Shown: piece after piece, positions 17,530-26,310 of the stretch
Position numbering within the stretch: position 1 is the first letter of the stretch
How the letters are laid out: every line of letters begins with the position of its first letter
NCBI RefSeq assembly: GCF_011043775.1
Contig: NZ_JAAKXY010000003.1
Location: 186,001 to 250,000 of the forward strand
DNA from: Natronolimnobius sp. AArcel1
Lineage (GTDB): Archaea; Halobacteriota; Halobacteria; Halobacteriales; Natrialbaceae
DNA length: 64,000 nucleotides
Direction: 5' to 3'
The notes under the pieces: model-generated
The model's input: only the letters and a program-made list of their open reading frames with translations
Databases searched by the model: none
Told to the model about the DNA's origin: nothing
Position numbers and translations under genes: made by a program

Positions 17530-17637
17530 ATGGCTTCTGGCGAACAGTCTGACTGTCCGAATTGTGAAGATGGAATCGTCCGTCGAGATGGAGGCTGCCC
17601 TCTCTGCCTGAGTTGTGGTTGGAGTAAGTGCAGCTGA
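17530..17637 (+). CDS. Small zinc-ribbon protein (35 aa)
   Basis: The frame reads MASGEQSDCPNCEDGIVRR, then GGCPLCLSCGWSKCS. Three C-x2-C pairs in this order form a compact zinc ribbon, like the C-terminal zinc module of adenosylcobalamin-dependent ribonucleotide reductases. The start follows AGTCGC, a context shared with other small genes of this block. It may be a nucleic-acid or protein adaptor; function unknown. Confidence 0.6.
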   Translation: MASGEQSDCPNCEDGIVRRDGGCPLCLSCGWSKCS

Positions 17638-18790
17638 TCTCTCGTCGAATCTGAGGCCCCTCACAGCGTCGCACAGATCGATCTGACGTCACCGAGGGGC
17701 CAACCATCCTGTCGCACCTGGATCCGCTGAGAACGCAAGCTGTTGCCTTCTCTGTGGGACAACGATCTCTTTCGAGATCGACGTCGTCACAGTACGTAGA
17801 ACAGAGTGTCCTCTCAGAGCCACAGGAGGCGCGCTGAGAGCTTCCGTGATGGTGGGACGATGCTTCCCTCTCGCCGGCCACGGAACGCTGTCAGTGACGA
17901 AGCCAGCACCCTCAGAATCGATTTCTACACCTGGGGGATCCCCTCCAGTGCCGACTCGAGGCCGATCGAGACTCTCATAGCTCCCTGACTTTCCGCCAGA
18001 GACAAGTGCATCAAGGCCATATTCCCGCTGTAGCGGTGCTGAGGAGGCGAGGGGGAGTCTGTTTGTAGTGTACTGTTGTTACATCGAACCAGACAGCTGT
18101 AGTGTCACAATGTACTACGTTCTGTTTGTACAATACATAGTTATGTTACTAATGTACAGCAGTATACTCCTCTCCAACAGGGCTACTGTTCTCTACGACT
18201 GGGGTTTCCACGAAAGTGTGTAGTGTAGTGGTGGTTGTTCGTAGAAGAAGGCGGGGTACTGTCGAATACTACAGGGTTGGTGGTGGACAAGCTCTGTCTG
18301 TTCGAAGGGGAACGACGCCGGCGCACTCATCGTCTCTCCCGACGTCGTCTCCCTCGAGATCGATCGAGCTCACTCTCTCGAGGCCTACTCGAGTGGCTGT
18401 CTAATTTTTCTGACTAAACTAAATCTGCTTATGTATTGGGGATTGGTATCTTCGGCCTCGATCGGCTGCCTGATTCAGCCAGGCGTCTGCCACACTCATC
18501 CCTGAGTCAGGCCTGTTATCGGCCAGTACAGATCCTCGACGTCTCCTCGAGTTTGCAGTCCTTCGGTACTGACACGTCCTCGAGTCGAGAGCACCCTAAC
18601 ACAATACACACCCGTGGCAACTCCACAGTCCGTACCCACTCTGTACCGGTGGGGCCAAAATTTGGACGCCGGCCTAAGTATATAGACGAGTGCGGAACCG
18701 ACACAGGACTGAGGCCGGAAAATGAGAGAGGTTTTCCTAGTAGATTTTCGAATGGATTTATTACACCATAGAAGAATCGATTGGTAATTG
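17638..18790. other. Long non-coding stretch, partly AT-rich with TGTAGTGT repeats
   Basis: No convincing gene in about 1.15 kb. From 18060 to 18240 the sequence is rich in TGTAGTGT, TGTAC/GTACA and TATAC motifs, with an inverted GCTGTA/TACAGC. This could be a viral replication origin or a binding-site array. The rest shows several CTCGAG sites and a TATA-like element near 18754 that serves the gene at 18791. Confidence 0.45.
18197..18230. repeat. Direct repeat, right copy (TTTCCACGAA-GTGT motif)
   Basis: GACT-GGGG-TTTCCACGAAAGTGTGTAGT matches 17384-17412 with a few insertions. The two copies bracket the small zinc-ribbon gene. Confidence 0.5.
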
Positions 18791-19858
18791 ATGTTCGAAT
18801 GGGAGAAGAGTGTTGTTCCGGACATATTCTGGCAGGATGGGAGAGGAAAATACTATTGGACTGTGTCGAGAGCGATTGGAATTGGCACCCTCATTCTCTC
18901 ATTTTACGTTCTGCATTCCCTCCTCATCGAAAAATTGCCATTTCTTACTCCATGGGGAGCACGTGAACAATTACTAGCTACGAGTATTTTCTCGTCTGCG
19001 CTGCTAACCTTTGCTCTGATTATTGTCTATAGGAGTATGGGAGAAACCCAACGACTGCAGAAGGATACATTGGAGAACCAAGAAGAGTTGTTGGGAAAGT
19101 TAGTTGATGTCTATAGGGATGTTGGGGAAACTCAAGAGACACAAGCAAATACCTTAGCGAATCAGGAAGAACGGTTGAGGAATCTGGTTGATGTTTATAG
19201 CGAAGTGGGAGAGACGCAAGAGTTGCAAAAAGACACGCTTGAGGCTCAAGAAGAGCTGCTGAAAATATCGAAACGCCCTTGGGTTGAACCGGTTGGCTTC
19301 GATTTCAGTAGAGATGAGCGCGATGTACTACTGGTATCCAATTATGGCTCCGATGTAGCTGTCTCGCTTGGAATTGTGATTAAGATCCAATTCCCGGAAA
19401 CTGATGAGCTAAAACCGGGAATATGTGTGAACCCTACGAGCAAAGTTGATTTTGCTGAAGTTGAACGTCGAGATCGATCGATCCCCCCAGGAAGAGAAGA
19501 AGTAGGATTTGAAGCAAAAGGTTGTTTGGGTTTTGTAGAAAATGGAGAGCGAGTTACTAAGCCAATCATCCATGGATTGGTGCAGTTGCAAAGGGCTGGA
19601 ATAGATGCTTGTCAGTATCAAATATATTTGCGCTATCATAACCTATTGGGCGAAATGGGTTTGACAAAAGTAACGCCTCCAAGGCATTTGCCGATTGATA
19701 TGAGTGAAACACCCCGGACTTCATCTATCAGGCATATGCAAAAAAGGAGTGTATTACTTGACACTCATGGCACGGATGTTGAATTCGAAGAGTTAGAGCT
19801 GGAAGAGTTGGTTGAGTCAGGTTCTGATGCGAAATTCGAACCTTCAATAATTGACTGA
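18791..19858 (+). CDS. Two-TM protein with tandem coiled-coil repeats (provirus cargo)
   Basis: A 355-residue protein. Two TM segments at about residues 24-46 and 62-82 are followed by three tandem repeats of about 28 residues, each containing GETQ...T-L-x-x-Q-E-E-x-L (YRSMGETQRLQKDTLENQEE, then similar), forming a coiled coil. A soluble beta-rich domain of about 170 residues follows. DNA here is clearly more AT-rich than the structural genes, as expected for recently acquired cargo. A TATA about 30 bases upstream supports leaderless translation from 18791. It might guard the membrane against infection; no family is recognised. Confidence 0.65.
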   Translation: MFEWEKSVVPDIFWQDGRGKYYWTVSRAIGIGTLILSFYVLHSLLIEKLPFLTPWGAREQLLATSIFSSALLTFALIIVYRSMGETQRLQKDTLENQEELLGKLVDVYRDVGETQETQANTLANQEERLRNLVDVYSEVGETQELQKDTLEAQEELLKISKRPWVEPVGFDFSRDERDVLLVSNYGSDVAVSLGIVIKIQFPETDELKPGICVNPTSKVDFAEVERRDRSIPPGREEVGFEAKGCLGFVENGERVTKPIIHGLVQLQRAGIDACQYQIYLRYHNLLGEMGLTKVTPPRHLPIDMSETPRTSSIRHMQKRSVLLDTHGTDVEFEELELEELVESGSDAKFEPSIID

Positions 19859-19879
19859 ACTAAAGAAAATCTCATTATC

Positions 19880-20671
19880 CTATAAACCTCGGCCCCGGAT
19901 ATAGTCCTCAGTGTCGTTTAGTAAACGACGAACTTTGTGCTCGTTCGGTTCCGATTGGTTCGCATGGGCACAGTCGTTACGGATAGTCGACAGCGTCTGC
20001 AGTGCATTGAGCGTCGTTTTATCGATCTCGTCAGCTTTATACAGGACATCTGCAAGCGATGCAATTCCGTCATCATGACTAAATTCAAGATTAGATTCAG
20101 ACTCTTGGCACAGAGTCAATAAATGACGTTCAAGCGCAACGCCCGCTGTTACACCGCTAGCACGGAGGAGTCCTTCCTCAAACAACTGCCACGCTCTCTG
20201 TACCTCATCTTTCGCTACGGATTTCGAGATCTGTTCCTTGGCTTTGAGTCGTTCTCCGGCTATTTTTCTAGGGATAGCATTCACCATTCCTTTCTGAGTG
20301 ACAAAAGCATCGTGAGCAGTGCTATATGCATCTAAGGATTCCGAAGAGTTGGGCGGGGAGCTCAGGGTTACCTTCTCGTAAAATACGTCTCTAAGATGAT
20401 CGAATTCAGCAAGATCAGATTCCATATATTCAGAGATTAGAACTCGTCCACCGGCATACCATTCTTGGTACCCCTCCAGAATCCGTCGTTGAACCCTTTT
20501 TGTACTAGTGCCTGGAGTTTTCCATGAGTGAGTAGCACTAAGTACATCTTGGTTGAATTCAGTTTCAACTTCCACATCTCGAAAAAAGGCCTCAGTATTT
20601 TCGATTATTTCCACCGCGATATTATCGAGATCGGAAATGTACTCCTCTACTTCCCCTTCTGAAACAGCCAT
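19880..20671 (-). CDS. HEPN-domain protein (candidate RNase or anti-viral effector)
   Basis: A 263-residue, all-helical protein. Near the C-terminus is LSTIRNDCAHANQ, which matches the HEPN RNase signature R-x4-H, preceded by the expected helix (LADVLYKADEIDKTTLNALQ). HEPN proteins act as toxins, as RNases in defence systems, or without activity as dimer partners. The gene is convergent with the membrane coiled-coil gene and divergent from the Eco57I-like gene, 127 bases apart. It is AT-rich relative to the structural genes. No antitoxin (MNT) partner is adjacent. Confidence 0.65.
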   Translation of the reverse strand: MAVSEGEVEEYISDLDNIAVEIIENTEAFFRDVEVETEFNQDVLSATHSWKTPGTSTKRVQRRILEGYQEWYAGGRVLISEYMESDLAEFDHLRDVFYEKVTLSSPPNSSESLDAYSTAHDAFVTQKGMVNAIPRKIAGERLKAKEQISKSVAKDEVQRAWQLFEEGLLRASGVTAGVALERHLLTLCQESESNLEFSHDDGIASLADVLYKADEIDKTTLNALQTLSTIRNDCAHANQSEPNEHKVRRLLNDTEDYIRGRGL

Positions 20672-20798
20672 TACGATGTGATACTTATCGAATCAATATG
20701 TTTCTGACGGTGATGACTCGAACCTATCTACACAGATTTGCTTCTCCAAGGATGTACTTTCATTAGGTGGTACTGAGAAGAGAGGCGCTGTACTAACA

Positions 20799-23700
20799 AT
20801 GTCGGCAAAGGGGGCTCCCACTGAATTCAATTTCGACGATTTCGAGACAGATGTTTCCACCGAGGATGAGGATCTTGTTATCGAAACGATCGCCGAATCG
20901 ATCCAAAGACTCCGTGATCAGATAGATGACGACATCCTTGACGAAGTCTTTCGAGCCGAGCCAGGAAGGTACACTCTCCGATCGGATTTCACTCGAGATC
21001 AGCTGGATCCAGAGCCAACCACCCAGGACAGGGTGATCGAACCACTCCTCGAGGAACTTGGATATGAGAACTATGGATCTGAGGCAGGCGATTTCTCGAG
21101 CGAACGTGGCGAACAGGCCGACTACAGTGTTTCTCTACGGGACATTGATTCTGTTGACTCGAGTCGTCTTCTGATCGAAGCCGAGCCGATCAACAAGCAA
21201 CTCCAGAACCGAGGACATGGCCTCGATCAAGTCAAGAGCTGGCTGAGCCAGCGTGAGTTCGAGTCTGACTTTGGGTTCGCTACTGATGGTGTAAGGTGGA
21301 TCTTCGTCAGGTACGATCCTGACTCCTACACCCACAACATTATCGAGCACGTCGATCTTCAGCCTGTTTTCCTCACGCTTTACGAGAACGAGGCGACTAC
21401 TCGGGATCCCACGACAGAAGTCGTCTCCGAAGAAGAACGCGAGCTCATTAGGAGACTAATCCGTACATTCGGCTTCGACAACTTCCTCTCAATCATCGAT
21501 GACGCTCGCGACGTCATCAAACAGAAGCAGGAAGAGATCACCGACGAGTTCTACGATGATTACATCCGAACAGTATTCGGCGTCGCTGACGAGGAAGATT
21601 CCGAACGTCGAGCCCGTAGTCTCGTAGGAGATGGTATCATCCCACCAGACGAAGCAACCGGTGACGACGTTCGTCTATTCTCCGTCGATTTGATGAACCG
21701 TCTAATCTTCATCAAATTCCTCGAGGACAAACAAATTGTCCATCCAAACCTCCTCGAAACCATTAAAGAGACGTATGAAGACGGAACGTACCTCAACTCT
21801 CTCTATAAGTCGTTTTTCGATCCGTTATTCTACGATGTACTGAACGTCAAACCAGACAATCGAGCCTCTCATATCCAAGATATCGAGTTCTATTCGGATA
21901 TTCCCTACCTCAACGGGGGCCTCTTCCGTCCGGAATTAAGCAGTTCGTCCGACGTCAATGAGCGCGATTTCGATGTCCGGGATAATGTATTGATGTCGAT
22001 TATCGATCTTCTCGAGCGATATAAGTTCTCGACTGACGGTGGGCCTGCAGATATCGATCCGAGTGTCCTCGGGAACGTTTTCGAAAAAACGATCAACTAC
22101 CTCACTACGGATCCAGGCGATCAGAACGCCGATCTCGGAGCGTACTATACTCCGAGTGAGATCACCCGGTTCTGTGCGGAAGAGACTGTACGTCCAGCAC
22201 TATTAGATCAGTTCAGTGAGGTACTCGTCGAGGAGAGAGACTGGCCGAGCGTGGAAGTAGAGCAGTACGATACACTCTACGAGTTGATTGATGGACTCCC
22301 CGGATCTAGTGATCTCATCACCCGACTCCTCAAGGAAACCGACGAATTATACGTAGTCGATCCTGGAATGGGGAGTGGACACTTCCTCACTTCCGTTGTT
22401 GAGGAGATTGTCAACGTTCGACAAGCACTGTACGCCCGTCAGGACGCACATCCGCCTCGTCACCGACTCAAGAAGACGACTGTCCAGAATAACATCTACG
22501 GTGTCGACATCATGGGGCCAGCCGTCGAGATCGGCAAGCTCCGTCTTTGGTTATCGATCGTCTCTGAGCTCAGAGAAGAGGATATCGACGAGTTAGATAC
22601 TGAGGAGATTGCCCTCCCGAATATCACATTCAACATTCGGGCCGGAAACACGCTAATTGGGTACGTTGGCTTCCCCGAAGAAACGGAAGACGGGCTTGCT
22701 ACCTTTGAGCGTTGGAACGAGGACAGTGTTCGCTCACGATACGAGGACGTCATCGAGGAGATTGAACTCCACGAGAAGTACAATGCGTTCCCAGAGAAGG
22801 CTGAAGAGCACCGTCAAAACGCGAAGGAGTTGTTGAAACAGTACCGTGGTGAACTCGACGACGAGATCCTCGAGGATTTCCAAGACACAGTCGATAATGT
22901 CTCTGAGGACGATCTCGAGGCGTATACCCCGTTCCACTGGGTTCTCGAGTTCGCCGAGGTGTATGCTGATGGTGGGTTCGATGTTATCGTCGGAAACCCA
23001 CCATGGGATCGATTACGGCCAACTCGAGACGACTACTTCGCTCGGTACGATGAGGAGTTCCAGTCATACCTCCCGGAAGACAAGAATTCCCGACAAGAAG
23101 AGTTACTCGAAAATCCTGAGATCGAAGAGGGGTGGGAAGAATATCAGCGCGAAATCGAGATTGTGACAGAGTATTTCCACGACTCTGGGGAATACACGAT
23201 GCAATCTCCCACAATTGGTGGACAAAGCCAGGGTACCGAGAACGACTTGTCTGCGCTCTTCCTAGAGAGGATCTTCCAGTTAGCTAAGGATGGGGGATAT
23301 GTTTCTCAGGTACTCCCTGGTGCGATTTTCAACGGAGCCTCTACGAAGGATCTCCGAACACATCTCCTCGATGAGACAACTATTCAATCACTCGTCACGT
23401 TCGAGAATCGCGGTATTGTCTTCCCAGAGATCCATAATCAATACAACTTTGGAGTGATTACGTTCAAGAATTCCGGGCGAACAGAGGATCTCCACGGTAT
23501 ATTCCAGCAAATTGGAATGGATGTCCTCGATGATATCGAGGAAAATGCGCTCACAATCCCTCGACGTGTCCTTCGCGAATACTCGCCTGAGGCTCGGATT
23601 TTCCCGTATCTCCAGTCTCAGCAGGAAGTAGACGTCCTGGATACGATCGTAGAGCATCCACCAATTAGCGATGACACGCATGATGATTGGTATGCACACC

Positions 23701-24647
23701 CATATAGGGAGTTAGATCGAACTAACGACTCGGATCGATTTGTCGAGGACAAGTCTGAAGGAGACTATCCTGTATATGGTGGCAGCAATATCTATCAGTT
23801 CAGTCACGATCCATCGTTTGTCGATATCGAAGGGCCAGAGTTCTGGAGTGTAGATGAGGATGTTGATCCAGAGCTAAGTGCAAAATATCGAGTTCGGGAG
23901 AAGAACCTACGCAAACTCAAACGAGGACTCTACGATGCGTTTGATGGGACTGGCTCCCAGGTTGGGTTTGTGAATGAACTCCTCGAGGAGCACCGAGGAG
24001 AAGAACTCTCTGAGGATGACGTCCTACTTGACTGCACCGAGTATCGAATTGTCTACCGAGATATCGCCAGAGCGACTGATGAGCGAACATTGATTGCTTC
24101 GGTGATACCGAAAGGAATTGTCTGCCAGAACAAACTCCACACAATCCGTCCATATGAGATTAATCCTGACAAGTGCGATTTATCAGATTCCCCACTTCAC
24201 AGTGTCTATGATCGTATTTTCACTGATAAAGAGTTATTTGTTGTCCTTGGGTTGGTTAATAGCATTACATTTGATTATCTGATGAGGACAAAGATTGATT
24301 CTACTGTTGTAATGTACAAATTCATGGAATCACAGGTACCTCGACTCACTGAGGGTGACGAGTGGTTCGAGTACATCTGGACTCGAGCAGCGAGACTCAA
24401 CTGCTATGGAGACGAGTTCGAGGAGATGCGTGATCGATTAGGAATCGATGCTGTGACTGATCCAGATAAACGCGAAGAGATCCAGGCTGAGCTCGATGCC
24501 GGTGCGTTCCATGCATACGGCTTCGATCGAGGACAGGTAGAGTTCATCCTCGACGACTTCCATATGGTGCAGAATCCGCGACGAATGACGGACGAGTATC
24601 TCGATCTCGTACTCGGGAAGTACGACGAGTTAGCCGACACACGATAG
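20799..24647 (+). CDS. Eco57I-like (type IIG/BREX PglX-like) DNA methylase with degenerate HsdR-N domain
   Basis: A 1282-residue protein. The N-terminus (about 65-130) resembles the HsdR N-terminal nuclease fold: QDRVIEPLLEELGY, QADYSV, then LLIEAEPIN. The usual E-x-K is E-A-E here, so nuclease activity is doubtful. The methylase part has GAYYTPSEITRF (about 447), DPGMGSGHFLTS (motif I, about 520) and VIVGNPPWDRL (motif IV, about 730), which is an N6-adenine methyltransferase order. The C-terminal 400 residues should recognise the target sequence. It sits alone with no BREX partners. It may protect viral DNA, act as a single-chain restriction enzyme, or exclude other phages. Confidence 0.85.
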   Translation: MSAKGAPTEFNFDDFETDVSTEDEDLVIETIAESIQRLRDQIDDDILDEVFRAEPGRYTLRSDFTRDQLDPEPTTQDRVIEPLLEELGYENYGSEAGDFSSERGEQADYSVSLRDIDSVDSSRLLIEAEPINKQLQNRGHGLDQVKSWLSQREFESDFGFATDGVRWIFVRYDPDSYTHNIIEHVDLQPVFLTLYENEATTRDPTTEVVSEEERELIRRLIRTFGFDNFLSIIDDARDVIKQKQEEITDEFYDDYIRTVFGVADEEDSERRARSLVGDGIIPPDEATGDDVRLFSVDLMNRLIFIKFLEDKQIVHPNLLETIKETYEDGTYLNSLYKSFFDPLFYDVLNVKPDNRASHIQDIEFYSDIPYLNGGLFRPELSSSSDVNERDFDVRDNVLMSIIDLLERYKFSTDGGPADIDPSVLGNVFEKTINYLTTDPGDQNADLGAYYTPSEITRFCAEETVRPALLDQFSEVLVEERDWPSVEVEQYDTLYELIDGLPGSSDLITRLLKETDELYVVDPGMGSGHFLTSVVEEIVNVRQALYARQDAHPPRHRLKKTTVQNNIYGVDIMGPAVEIGKLRLWLSIVSELREEDIDELDTEEIALPNITFNIRAGNTLIGYVGFPEETEDGLATFERWNEDSVRSRYEDVIEEIELHEKYNAFPEKAEEHRQNAKELLKQYRGELDDEILEDFQDTVDNVSEDDLEAYTPFHWVLEFAEVYADGGFDVIVGNPPWDRLRPTRDDYFARYDEEFQSYLPEDKNSRQEELLENPEIEEGWEEYQREIEIVTEYFHDSGEYTMQSPTIGGQSQGTENDLSALFLERIFQLAKDGGYVSQVLPGAIFNGASTKDLRTHLLDETTIQSLVTFENRGIVFPEIHNQYNFGVITFKNSGRTEDLHGIFQQIGMDVLDDIEENALTIPRRVLREYSPEARIFPYLQSQQEVDVLDTIVEHPPISDDTHDDWYAHPYRELDRTNDSDRFVEDKSEGDYPVYGGSNIYQFSHDPSFVDIEGPEFWSVDEDVDPELSAKYRVREKNLRKLKRGLYDAFDGTGSQVGFVNELLEEHRGEELSEDDVLLDCTEYRIVYRDIARATDERTLIASVIPKGIVCQNKLHTIRPYEINPDKCDLSDSPLHSVYDRIFTDKELFVVLGLVNSITFDYLMRTKIDSTVVMYKFMESQVPRLTEGDEWFEYIWTRAARLNCYGDEFEEMRDRLGIDAVTDPDKREEIQAELDAGAFHAYGFDRGQVEFILDDFHMVQNPRRMTDEYLDLVLGKYDELADTR

Positions 24648-24674
24648 TTGTCGTCCGAGGCGACGCGATTTTTC

Positions 24675-24733
24675 GCTACCGAATGCCGGCCGAATTGTAA
24701 CGTTCCTGAAGTGCGTATAGTATAGTACGAACA
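24675..24733 (+). promoter_or_regulatory. Late promoter-like element, copy A
   Basis: A 59-nt element that aligns without gaps to 33998-34056. The most conserved part is TATAGTATAGTACGAACA, preceded by AGTGC, GCCGAA and GCTACCG blocks. It ends directly before the GTG at 24734, the first gene of the late region. Confidence 0.7.
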
Positions 24734-25063
24734 GTGGCGTACCCTGATTCCGAGGTTGCGTTCAGGGTTTGTATCCCAGCGTCTGATCTGCCAGACTCGG
24801 GCGGTGAGCCTGAGAACGACTTCGAAGCGATCACGAGCACGATCGTAGAGACGGCCAGCATTCTCCCCAACACGATGATGGGGATGAGTGAGGAGGGCCA
24901 TCGAACCGTCGTGATCTCCATGCACGACGCTCAGTGCTGGAGTCACATTGCTGAGAGGGTACGCCAGCTCACGTTCGAGTACGAACGACTACTCCAGCGA
25001 CGTGAGCTCGCAGAGAAGCAATCGTCCACCTTCGACTGGGACGATTATCAGGATTACGACTAA
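24734..25063 (+). CDS. First late-operon gene, hypothetical
   Basis: A 109-residue acidic protein with no known motif. It starts with GTG directly after promoter-like copy A. If the TATA-like part of that copy worked at normal archaeal spacing, transcription would begin inside this gene. Either the spacing is unusual or the true start lies later; the composition supports the GTG. It is followed 24 bases later by the next gene. Confidence 0.6.
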   Translation: MAYPDSEVAFRVCIPASDLPDSGGEPENDFEAITSTIVETASILPNTMMGMSEEGHRTVVISMHDAQCWSHIAERVRQLTFEYERLLQRRELAEKQSSTFDWDDYQDYD

Positions 25064-25087
25064 ACGATATTGACACTTTCTCACCCA

Positions 25088-25384
25088 ATGACGACGAAGC
25101 AACCCCTCTCTGAACTCGAGGTTAACTCCTACGAAGTCACTGTACCTGTCGATCTCTCCGTCTTCGACTCCTACGAGGAAGTGGAACTCTCGATCGTCGA
25201 GACGGTGGCCAACTCGATCGTCGCTCAAGTCGACGAGCTCGACGAAGGAGACACCAGTTACGTGACGACGCAGGTGACGTTCGACGAGGAGAGCCTCGAG
25301 GAAGCCTACGAGGACGACGACGTCGGAATCGCCAGCGTTCAGACTGTAACTGAGCTCGCAGTGATGGAGGACGAGAATGAGTGA
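25088..25384 (+). CDS. Hypothetical acidic viral protein
   Basis: A 98-residue acidic protein, MTTKQPLSELEVNSYEVTVP, with an alternating beta pattern. No motif is recognised. Its end overlaps the start of the HNH-like gene by eight bases (ATGAGTGA), so the two are translated together. Confidence 0.6.
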   Translation: MTTKQPLSELEVNSYEVTVPVDLSVFDSYEEVELSIVETVANSIVAQVDELDEGDTSYVTTQVTFDEESLEEAYEDDDVGIASVQTVTELAVMEDENE

Positions 25385-25694
25385 CGTAGAGTGCGAGAAC
25401 TGTGGTGAGATGTTCGACAAGCGGGGGATCGGAGCCCACAAGGCCCACTGTTCTGGTGGGAACCAGGACGAGGATCCGGATGAACCCGAGTTCGACGGCC
25501 TCGAGGCCGAGGTTTACGAGCGTGATGACGGAGCCTGTCTCCGCTGTGATGCCACGGAGAACCTCACTATTCACACCGTGAACCCTGGGGTTCGAGCGGA
25601 GAAAAGCAACCTCGTCACGATCTGTGAGTCCTGTGAGGCCGAGATCGGCGATCTTCACCACCGGACGAAGCGCACCAAGATCCGCTCGGACTGA
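25377..25694 (+). CDS. HNH endonuclease-like protein next to terminase
   Basis: A 105-residue protein. An N-terminal zinc-finger-like part (CENCGEMFDKRGIGAHKAHC) is followed by an HNH module: VYERDDGACLRCDATENLTIH, then NLVTICESCE and LHH. Viral HNH proteins encoded beside the terminase help terminase cut at cos or pac sites. The order here (HNH, small zinc finger, small terminase, large terminase) agrees with that. The central His-Asn-His set is not fully canonical, so activity is uncertain. Confidence 0.75.
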   Translation: MSDVECENCGEMFDKRGIGAHKAHCSGGNQDEDPDEPEFDGLEAEVYERDDGACLRCDATENLTIHTVNPGVRAEKSNLVTICESCEAEIGDLHHRTKRTKIRSD

Positions 25695-25704
25695 TCCCTC
25701 TCGT

Positions 25705-25830
25705 ATGACTGACAACTCTTCCGACACTGACAGGGAGCTCTTCTCTCAGTGTCCTGACTGCGAGCGTCTCTACGGGAACGAGGAGTTGATGCGTCGTCAC
25801 TGGGCTCAGACGCACGGTTCTGACGACTAA
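25705..25830 (+). CDS. Single C2H2-type zinc-finger protein (41 aa)
   Basis: The frame reads MTDNSSDTDRELFSQCPDCE, then RLYGNEELMRRHWAQTHG. C-x2-C-x12-H-x4-H is a classic C2H2 finger. It lies between the HNH-like gene and the small terminase gene. Small single-finger proteins are known from archaeal viruses and often bind DNA as regulators. Confidence 0.7.
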   Translation: MTDNSSDTDRELFSQCPDCERLYGNEELMRRHWAQTHGSDD

Positions 25831-25851
25831 TTCCACGACTTTCGATACACT

Positions 25852-26289
25852 ATGACTAACGGAGAACGAGGAGCACCTGAGAATAACGGCAACGCTGAGA
25901 CTCACGGACTGTACAGTCAGCGCGACAAGCTATTCGAACGACTCTCTGACGACGAGAAGAAGCTCGTCGTCGACATCAGCCAGGATCTCTTGGACAAGTT
26001 CGACGGCGAAGTCGGAGCGTACGAACGGAACGCGATCCGCAACATCGCACTCGATCAGGTGAAGCGGATCCGAGCGAACGAGCACATCATCGCTGAGGAT
26101 CTGATCACCGACGGTTCGGAGCGAACAGATCGGATCAACATGGCCTACGATCGCCTCGTTCGGACGTCGACGAAGGAGATGGAGAAGCTCGGGCTGCTCG
26201 AAGAGGGCCCCGAGATGAAGAAGGCCGAGGCGACGCAGGACTGGATGGAGCAGATCTCCGACGCGAAGGACGAAGCGAGCGACGACTAA
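25852..26289 (+). CDS. Probable terminase small subunit
   Basis: A 145-residue helical acidic protein. The N-terminal phrase NGNAETHGLYSQRDKLF is like the GNxxALKHGLYS start of many viral small terminases. It sits 21 bases before the large terminase. It would recognise viral DNA and load the packaging motor. The assignment rests mainly on context and the N-terminal motif. Confidence 0.65.
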   Translation: MTNGERGAPENNGNAETHGLYSQRDKLFERLSDDEKKLVVDISQDLLDKFDGEVGAYERNAIRNIALDQVKRIRANEHIIAEDLITDGSERTDRINMAYDRLVRTSTKEMEKLGLLEEGPEMKKAEATQDWMEQISDAKDEASDD

Positions 26290-26310
26290 CTCGCGGTACT
26301 TTTCATTCCG

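Noticed and set aside
18216-18417. Overlapping open frames of about 60 codons in the long non-coding stretch
   Set aside because: Arg/Ser-rich readings typical of antisense or random GC-rich sequence; no start signal.
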